Source of the DNA: Henckelia pumila
Lineage: Eukaryota; Streptophyta; Magnoliopsida; Lamiales; Gesneriaceae
Direction: 5' to 3'
Assembly (NCBI RefSeq): GCF_033568475.1
Contig: NC_133123.1
Span: 2,480,001-2,544,000 of the forward strand
Length of the DNA stretch: 64,000 nt
Both the position numbers and the translations under genes were made by a program. Shown one piece after another: positions 55,219-64,000 of the stretch (position 1 is the stretch's first letter; each line of letters begins with the position of its first letter). The notes below the pieces were generated by a model. That model searched no databases. It was not told the DNA's origin and saw nothing but the letters and a program-made list of their open reading frames with translations.

Positions 55219-58200
55219 ATGGAACCATCAAAAACTCATGATTTGGAGCAATTCAATTCTGCACAACTCGGAATTGATTATCTTGGTCCTGAGTCACAAG
55301 TTTATACGGTGGATACTTCTGGTCACGCAAATGCAAATTTGAAGCCTTCAGATATTTATTTTTCAGAATCTAAACCTGTTCATAATTACTCTATACAGAC
55401 TGGTGAGGAATTTGTTCTTGAATTTATGCGTGACAGGGTAAATCCTAGAAGGCCGTTTATTCCAAATGTCTCTGAGGATCCTAGTCATGCACCTCGATAC
55501 TTGGAGCTAAAAAGCATTTTAGGAATAAGTCGTACTGGCTCTGAAAGTGGTTCAGATATTTCCATGATTTCCACTGGAGAAAAAGGTTCAAGAGAATTAG
55601 AGCGTAAGAATTCATCTTTACTTGCAGAAAAGGTTAATGGCAGCTCTTTGCTATCTATGCAATCAGTGCCACACATATCATCAGAGTTTAACGGTAACTA
55701 TAAACTTATGAATTCTTCATCTGGAGAATCTGGTACCTCATCAACAAAGCTTAAGATTCTCTGCAGTTTTGCTGGTAAAATCCTACCTCGACCTAGTGAT
55801 GGAAAGCTCAGATATGTTGGGGGTGAAACACGCATCATCCGGATAAGGAGGGACATTACATGGCAAGAATTGTGGCTGAAAACTACTGAAATTTATGGTG
55901 AAACACACACCATAAAATACCAGCTTCCTGGGGAGGAGCTTGATGCACTAGTTTCTGTATCGAGCGATGAGGATCTGTTAAACATGATGGAGGAGTGCAA
56001 TATATTAGAAGATGGAAAAGGTTCACAAAAGCTTCGAATGTTTCTGCTCTCTTTTGGGGATTTGGATGATACTCATCTCACTCTAGCCAACTCTGATAGT
56101 GATTCTGAGATGAAATATTTAGTTGCCATTAATGGAATGGACGGTAGAATGGAAAAAGGCTCAAAACTAAGTGGTCCGACAGGCTTTTCTGGCAATAATT
56201 TAAATGACTCGGAAGCACTGAACATTGAGAGGGAGACAGGTAGGATTGGGACTGAATTTTTAGCGGTTAGCAACTTAAATTCAGCTGGCATCCTTGTCCC
56301 ATCAGTGGCAACTGAATCTTCAAAATTTATTCTACCAATTTCCTCTAAAGTTGATGAAGATGATTTGCTCTTCTTTCATGGTCAAACTTCACAACATGAT
56401 GAAGTCAAGCAATATTCTCCACCATCTGGCTACAATCTGCATCCCCCTTATAATATACTGCCTCAGACTCAGAATGGGGATCCACAATCTTCTTGTGGAC
56501 CTATTTATCATCAACAACAAGCACTTGAGGGGAAAACTGTTAGAAGCTCAAGAGCGCAGGGCACACAATTGCAAGAAAAGGAAGGAAAATTAGAAGCTAA
56601 TGGTTCAACTCCTACCGATAGTGCCATTAATCAAGTACCGGTTAGTGACCAATTTGTTTCTTCACAGATGCAAAGTTGCAGCTCAAAATCTAGTTTTCTT
56701 TTTGAAGAGCCATCTCCGGTGGCCTCTAAACTGGATGGTGAACTTTCGTCAAAGATATTATGGAGTGACGGGACCCCCATGGAATCTGTGCAGGTCTCAG
56801 AAACTTCTGATGTTGTTGATCCATCTGGACTTCCTGAATCCTATGAGAATTGTCACGTCTCCAATATTCCCCCTGCCCCAGAATTAATAAATTCAGTGTC
56901 TGATCCTGCCACCTTGAGCTACTTTGAGTCTTCGTGTCCTCAACGGGGCTTTTATTCTGAACGTATTCCTCGAGAGCAGGCAGAGTTGCTCAGCAGAATA
57001 TCGAAGTCAGATGATTCATACAGTTCGCAGTTTTTTGTTAACCAGTCACAAAATGACGCTGCACTGCAGGATTTAATCATGGAGTATGATGAAAAATCTC
57101 GAACTGGGAATGTAGATACTTTTGTGAAGACATTAATTTCTAATGAAAAGCCCTTCCCTGTGGAACGTGAAACACTCGATCATGAACTTACCTGGAACAA
57201 AAAGCTGAGTCAAGAAGATACTATTGATATTAAAGGTCCCATGCTTGAAAATCAAGTTCTTGTTTCAGAGGCAGAAACTGGTCTAAAGCTCCCTACTGTG
57301 AGGCATGAGGATTCAATACAACCATCTCAAGATCCCACAACTGATTGCTTCAATGGAGCAGTCGGCAATCATTCCGTTGCATCTGATGCTAATGGGAATT
57401 CGCAACCTTCTACACAAACCATAGCTCATGAAAAACTCGACGTTGGTGCTCCCACAACTGCACAGAGAGACATAATAAATGATATCGATGACCCATTCTC
57501 TGGTGATCTACTTTCTGAAATTTTTTCAAAAGCTATTTTTTCTGATACTGGTCCTCTTCAGAAAGATTGTGCTGGTGTGAGTGTGAATATAGAAAACCAT
57601 GACCCTAAACATTGGTCCTTCTTCCAGAGACTGGCAGGGGATCAATTTGGGAGAAGGGATGTTTCTCTTATTGATCAGGACCATGGTCTTTCCTCTGGCC
57701 TTACGAAAGTTGAAGAGGAAGCCCTGTTAAATTATAACTTCCTACCTCTGGCGAGAGTTCCTTCTAGTCACGTGGAAGTGCAGCAGAAATATGGTGAAGA
57801 TGATCAGAAAGGCTTGCCTTGTGGAGATGAAGCAGTCTCAGTAGCACTTAGTTCCAACTACAACGTATCAAAAGGAAACAACAGTGAAGGATTGCAATAC
57901 GATGATTTGATGGATAATAATACAAAAATTGAAGACTCAGACTATGAGGTATTGTCTTTTTGTTGAATCATGGAAAATAGGGATCTTTACTGAGTACAGC
58001 TTTTTTCTATGGAATGTTTCTCAATATTAACAATGTTCTAGGATGGAAATATCAGCTTACCTCATTTTGATCCCTCGCTAGTGGATTTTGATATACACTC
58101 ATTGCAGGTTTGTGCCAATATCTGTATTATAATATGGAATGTCTTGCTTTTATGTAGTTTCACGCAGTTATTTGACTCAATGAATCCGTCAATCAATTGT

Positions 58201-60505
58201 AGTTTCTTAACCTTGTAGCTTTTGATTTTCAGATTATAAAAAATACCGATCTTGAGGAATTGAGGGAACTTGGTTCAGGCACATTTGGGACTGTATATCA
58301 TGGAAAATGGAGAGGCTCAGATGTAGCAATCAAGCGAATAAAAAAGAGTTGCTTTACTGGTCGACAATCAGAAAAAGAGAGATTGGTAATCTCCCTTGAC
58401 GCATTATACACAGAATCATGTTTTTTCCTATATATGCTTTGGACTGTTGCATGTTACAAGTGGACGAGTACTAGCTAATTCGTCAAAATTTTAACCAATG
58501 CTTAGAAGTTGTAAGCAAATTGAAGGGATCCATGTTGCTTTTGCATGCACTGTTTTTTTCGTGCTTGCAGAAATGGCTATTAACATTTTCCTACTTTCAG
58601 ACCTTTGACTTCTGGAAGGAAGCTGGAATTCTCTCAAAGCTTCACCACCCAAATGTGGTTGCATTTTATGGTGTTGAACAAGATGGACCAGGGGGGACGT
58701 TGGCTACCGTGACAGAATACATGGTTGATGGATCTTTAAGACAGGTCTTACTTCGGAAAGATAGGTACTGCTGACATATATTATCGTTAAACTTTGTTTG
58801 CAAACCATCTGTTAACATTACCACCTAAACATACTCTCTTTTGGCTTAGACTAATATGGTGGATTATGCTTGATGCCCTTGCAGGCATCTTGATCGTCGA
58901 AAGCGGCTCATAATTGCAATGGATGCGGCATTTGGAATGGAGTATTTGCATTCAAAGAATATAGTGCACTTTGATCTCAAATGTGACAATTTGCTTGTTA
59001 ACTTGAAAGATCTGTCGAGACCTATATGCAAGGTTGTCCAATTGACAATTATTTGTTCAAATAGATGGCTAGTGATATGACCTTATCTTTCAGCTAGATG
59101 TTTGTGAATAATGAATTATTATGTTTGTATAAATTAACGGAATTTAGGTTTTCAAAGTCATCTTAAAAGGATGTATTTAATATTCATTTCAGCCCAATTA
59201 ATGAGGTATCTGATTGAATTCAGATGTTGCCATGCATTTGTCAGGTAGGCGATTTTGGTCTATCAAAAATTAAGAGGAACACCTTGGTTTCTGGTGGAGT
59301 TAGAGGAACTCTTCCGTGGATGGCTCCAGAGCTGTTAAATGGTGGTAGCATCAAAGTTTCTGAGAAGGTCAGAACCAACCGTATGCAATCTTTTCTTAAG
59401 AAAATTTAAATGATTGAAATCAGAAAGTCGATGCGATAAATATTCCAATCAGATTATTTTAGATAATGGATGAAGAAATTTCTTGTTTTGTTGAAATTTG
59501 TAAAATAAGAGTTATTTAATTTTCCTGCTACTTTATTATTAAAGAAATTTTTTATCGTTATTTGTGTTCACTGGATTTTTATTATTCATTTAACAGGTCG
59601 ATGCCTTTTCATTTGGTATTGTCCTGTGGGAGATACTCACTGGAGAGGAGCCTTATGCAAACATGCATTATGGGGCTATCATAGGTTTGTGATTTCAACC
59701 ATCACCATGAATATTGGGTTCTAAATATTGAATTCGCACCTCTGGCTATCACTTTGACAACTTTATGTGATTTTGTTTTTGTGGTTGCAGTTTTATACAT
59801 TCTTTGATTTCTCTCAGATCCATTTAGGACCGGATTATGATTTTATTTTTGGGTGAACTAAACTAAATACAAATCACAAATTGCGTGTTAAAAAAATCAT
59901 TTTTATGTATCTTAATATATCAAATACATGATTAATTTAATATACCATAAGGGATAATAAAATACTAGATATTTATACAAATTTTGTGATCTCGAAGCCT
60001 AGTCTAGCCCTTGAATAGGCCTGCACCTGTATCCATTTTCTGAATGCCTAATTCCATGTGAGATTCTGATATGATAGCTCTTTAATGAATTCTACAAGAT
60101 TGTCATTTCAAATATATTTTTGTTGTTTAGAGAAGCATTACCCTGAACTTCAAGTCTACTCTTTTCATTTCAAATACATTCTATTTTATATGACTAACTT
60201 ATAAATAAGTAGTGTATGAATTTAAAATTTGATTTATTTCTACATTATTAATTATAAAATACAATTGAAATCCATCCATCCATCCGAGTGCAATCTAACC
60301 TAACATGATTCACGGCTATCTTGCAGGAGGCATTGTGAATAACACACTGAGGCCAACCATTCCAAGCTACTGCGATCCAGAATGGAGAAGATTAATGGAA
60401 CAGTGTTGGTCCCCAAATCCTGCTGCACGGCCATCTTTCTCAGAAATTGCTAGTCGGTTGCGTGTAATGGCTTCTGTGGCTCAGACTCGTAAGGCAAGTT
60501 CATAG
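55219..60505 (+). CDS. PB1-domain Raf-like protein kinase (MAPKKK-like, group B4 type), 8 coding exons
   Basis: Exons: 55219-57948, 58042-58107, 58233-58385, 58601-58764, 58885-59032, 59245-59367, 59597-59684, 60327-60505; 3651 nt, 1216 residues. The start MEPSKTHD is preferred over an in-frame ATG at 55051, because family members start just before this point and the extra 56 residues look like translated UTR. The N-terminal box [20 protein letters not shown] and [18 protein letters not shown] is typical of the family. The PB1 domain at about 177-275 ends in an acidic [15 protein letters not shown] long low-complexity Ser-rich middle follows. The kinase (about 940-1205) has GSGTFG (946-951), VAIK (Lys966), HFDLKCDN (1066-1073), DFG (1090-1092), [11 protein letters not shown] and [16 protein letters not shown] is the form of HRD usual in plant Rafs. 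B4 Rafs phosphorylate SnRK2 kinases in osmotic stress. Intact. Confidence 0.93.
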
Positions 60506-61600
60506 TCATAAGCTCAAATGGTTAAATGCCATCTATAATTATAAAAACACTAGATTGGTTCATTCAATTGTACACACTGTAGACGACACGCCATAAAATG
60601 GCCCACACCATCACTGTAAGCAAATAACCTGGAAAATACGTACACTCTGTATATATGAAAGTTTTTGGAGATAGATATCCCAGTACTGGGAAGTTTGACT
60701 TGCCAGTTGCCACGATCGGAATGAATTGAGGTTAGTAAATTCAGATTATTCAGTAGTTTACTTGCCATGCTGATGCAAGAATTCTTGTCTCCTCGTCATC
60801 CAAGCTGAAGGCAACCCTGCAAGAATCTTGGTTATAGGGAAGATGATGCCATCCGTTAACCGTGGTAAAATTTTCTTTCTTTTTTCATGTTGAGGTTTTG
60901 GCAATCAACCTAAACCTTAAGAAGTAAAGAGAGTTCCAAAAACAAAAAACAAAAAAAAAACCTTAACCTTATTCAATTATATTTGCGATGGCGTGCACAA
61001 TTATAAAACTCTATTGGACAAGTACATTTATTCCCTTTGATTGCGAGAACTGAGGGCATATTACTTGGCACGAGTTAAGATTTTACATTTTAAATAATTC
61101 TTAAATTTTGTATTTTTATACTATCTATATTATTTTTAAATTTGTACTTTATATTATATTATAAAGATTGTAACCCTAATGCTAACTGATATGTTCTTAT
61201 GTTAATGTATTTCTGACCCATTGAACAAATTAACTTTCAAATGTTCATATTATCCTTGGTGGGCAAAGTTTTTCATTGTGAATTTATAACTTTGCCCTCA
61301 AATTGTGTAGGAATCAAAAAATATTTATGGGCAATTATGGAAAAATGAGGTAAAAAACAAGGGCAAAAAAGGATTAAAAATTTAGTCAGACCTTAGGAGG
61401 TGATTTATTGCAAAGTAATGAATATGGATTTAACTTTTCATTTATATCTAATTATTATCTCAAAGTTAATTATTGATAAACTATGTATACTATATAATAT
61501 AAAATTTCACACACAATATTTGGCTAATATTTTTATAATGTAAACTATTTTACTTTTGAAAGGTGAAAAAAATCCAAATGTTTATTGACTATTAAATGAC
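60506..61600. other. 3' flank of the kinase gene and intergenic DNA
   Basis: 3' UTR region, then AT-rich sequence with no recognised gene or repeat. Confidence 0.5.
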
Positions 61601-61639
61601 ACAAATCGAATGTCTAACGGTTACACACCATAAAAAAAA

Positions 61640-63920
61640 TTGAGCAGCAATATTGTTAAAAATTAAATATAAATTATTTTTATTTAAATTAGTAATGAGA
61701 TTAATTAAGATTATTTTTTTAATTAATTTGTTCATTAGCCTATTTTCTTTTAATTTTTTTCACATTTTAAATTTATTCATTAACCTATAACTTTCATTTT
61801 ACTCCCTTTCTACTATTAATTGTGCCAAATTGTCACAAAATTTGTTACACATAAATTTCATATGTTATTATATGATTTTTTTCATTTCATCCATGTATTT
61901 TCAATATTCCAATATAAAATTTTGTAATAATATTCGATCAAAGAATAGATTATTGTAACCGAAAAATTATATTAAAAGTTTTGAAAAATTAATAAATATT
62001 TATGGTAAAAATTAGAGTAAAATTCATTTTGATACACGAACTATTGGTAAAATTTCAAATTGGTACATGAACTATTGAAAATGGTTTAATTGATACATAA
62101 TCAATTTATAAAGTCAATTTTACCCTTTATATACATTATTTTAAAGTCTAATATTTTTGTTAAGTTAAAATAGATACACATTTTATTTTTCAAAATTATT
62201 TTACTAATAGAATTATAACTATAAATTTATATTTATTTAAATTTTATATTATAAACAAGGGATCGTACTTATTGTACGAAACATTGTAAATATTAATTAA
62301 TACAAACATGTACATACACATATATATAATGATTGATAAATTATATACTCAAAAATAATATATATTAAAAATATATAATAAAAGATATTTTTAGGTTTAT
62401 CTATGTTATAATATTATTATTTATATTAATCAAAATAAAAATGATATATATGTGTGTGTCTTTTCATTTATGATCTACAAATTTTATGTTGAATACTTTT
62501 TCGTATACTTTATATATAATCTTCTTTTTATAGTATAGTAATTAGTAAATATAAATTTATATTTACAATTATAATTAATATAATAATTTAAAAGATAAAA
62601 ATATGTATGTAGTTCAATTAATCAATTTAATAACAATATTCAACTTAAAAGCAACTTAAGTAAATTGCAAAATTGACTTTTGAGTTTGATCATATACCAA
62701 TTAAACCATTTTCAATAGTTCATGTACCAATTTGACATTTTATCAATAGTTCATGTACCAAAATAATTTTTACTCGTAAAATTTTTTTATAGCATTTTGA
62801 CAAATTCTGATAAAATATTTTAAATAAATAGAAAAAAAAATTCAAAAATCCAAATTTGTTTCAAATAGTATATTAATAAAAAGTCTTGCAAAATAAATAA
62901 ATGATTATAGTAAAAATTATATAGTATTTTCAAAAAATTTATTTTTTACTATAAAAGTATGAATGTAGGAGTAACGTTTTTTCATTGTCTATATACATAT
63001 TTACCCTTTTGTTCTATATAAATTATATAATAATGAGTAAAGTGGAAGTTATATGCTAATGAACAAATTTAAAATAAGAAAAAAAAATAAAAAGAAAATA
63101 GGCTAATTAATGAACAAATCAATTAAAAAAACACTTAATTAATCTCATTATTAAATTAAATAAAAATAATTTATATTGAATTTTTAACAATATTGCTGCT
63201 CAAATTTCTTATGATGTGTAACAGTTAGACTATATTATTTTAAATAAATATAAAAAAAATCAAAAATCCAAATTTGTTTGAAATTGTATATATATTAATA
63301 AAAAGTCTTGCAAAATAAATAAATTATTATAGTAAAAATTATATAGTATTTTTAAAAAATTATTTTATTATAAAAGTATAAATGTAGGAGTAAGGTTTGT
63401 TCATTGTCTATATACATACATGTTTACCTTTTTGTTCTATATATATTAAATAATAATGAGGGTTATATAAGTAAAATGACAAAAAAAAAAAACAAAGATG
63501 GAAAAATACACAAAATAATTAGGTGTAATAATTTCTCACATATAACTTTCATTTAAATGGAGTCTATTTAATTTTATAACTTTCAATTTACTCTCTTTCT
63601 ACTATTAATTGTGTCAAATTATCAAAAAAAAATTGTTATACATAAACATATGTTATTATATGAAATTTGAGCAGCAATACTATTAAAAATTAAATATAAA
63701 TTATTTTATTTAAATTAATAATGAGATTAATTAAGAGTTTTTTTTAATTAATTTGTTCATTAGCCTATTTTCTTTTATTTTTTCACATTTTAAATTTGTT
63801 CATTAGCCTATAACTTCCACTTTACTCTATTTCTACTATTAATTGTGTCAAATTGTCACAAAATTTGTTATACATAAATTTCATATGTTATTATATTATT
63901 TTTTTTCATTTCATCCATGT
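61640..63920. repeat. Mosaic of direct and inverted repeat blocks
   Basis: Block A (about 270 bp, starting ttgagcagcaata) occurs at 61640-61900 and 63667-63920 in the same orientation, and in part inverted at 63040-63215. Block B (about 200 bp, caaaaatccaaatttgttt .. ttgttctatata) occurs at 62838-63020 and 63257-63445. A MITE lies between. No coding sequence. Confidence 0.75.
62015..62775. mobile_element. 761-bp MULE-type MITE with long terminal inverted repeats
   Basis: The left arm (GAGTAAAATTCATTTTGATACA .. in short GAGTAAAA, with acgaactattg and catgaactattgaaaatgg) pairs with the right arm ending ttttactc at 62775 over roughly 85 bp. Near-duplicate flanks gtaaaaatta (62005-62014) and gtaaaatttt (62776-62785) agree at 8 of 10. 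The same GAG-start architecture as the MITE at 4546, but different sequence. No ORF. Confidence 0.68.
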
Positions 63921-64000
63921 ATTTTTCATTAAAATTATTAAAGATAATAAATATTTATTTTATTATATTGTGAATTATTTCGATTAACATAAAAATGATT

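Noticed and set aside
1-64000. tRNA, rRNA, snoRNA or miRNA genes
   Set aside because: No cloverleaf A/B boxes or recognisable structural RNA were found by eye; small RNAs could be missed without a covariance search.

Overview
The window is plant nuclear DNA, almost certainly from a eudicot. The genes are split by many short introns with GT..AG ends. They encode plant-specific families: a ZIP metal transporter, a B3-type cyclin, a DUF2358 plastid protein, a defensin and a PB1-Raf-like kinase. The intergenic DNA is AT-rich and packed with LTR retrotransposons, Helitron ends and MITEs. A 172-bp element at 3690 resembles one I associate with Lamiales genomes, so an asterid is my best guess, but the sequence does not prove it.

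Layout. 844-2271 (-): ZIP zinc/iron transporter, 3 exons. 3690-5656: short repeats, including a long-TIR MITE split by a Copia solo LTR. 5707-13700 (+): promoter and 24 exons of cyclin B3. 14275-15255 (-): DUF2358 protein, 2 exons. 17990-18418 (-): two-exon defensin. 19080-25484: young Ty1/Copia element. 25750-26012 (-): broken second defensin copy. 27200-44708: 17.5-kb Ty3/Gypsy element of Tat type, itself invaded and rearranged. 46651-49633 (+): 12-exon lytic-transglycosylase-like protein with an internal duplication. 50267-51002: tandem Helitron-end repeats. 52760-60505 (+): PB1-domain Raf-like kinase with a 5'-UTR intron. 60506-64000: repeats only.

The region 17990-44900 can be read as layered history. 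A defensin locus with its flank was duplicated in tandem. The first copy stayed intact and took a Copia insertion (5-bp target duplication atata). The second decayed, took a 528-bp MITE in its promoter (10-bp duplication) and then the large Gypsy element (atctt). The Gypsy element took a Helitron in its 5' LTR and a foreign 2.9-kb LTR in gag (tgctc), then underwent a 1.75-kb internal tandem duplication. It also carries an antisense, intron-containing plant-mobile-domain gene.

The host genes are independent loci and form no operon or cluster. Exon models were built by eye from splice sites and reading-frame continuity. The phases close exactly for the cyclin (2064 nt), ZIP (1071 nt), DUF2358 (792 nt), defensin (273 nt), transglycosylase-like (1284 nt) and kinase (3651 nt) genes, which is the main support for them. 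No tRNA, rRNA or CRISPR was recognised. I found no convincing new multi-gene system. The less ordinary items are the antisense gene in the Gypsy element, a promoter-like segment plus small hydrophobic ORF in the Copia leader, and the exon-by-exon duplicated transglycosylase-like gene.
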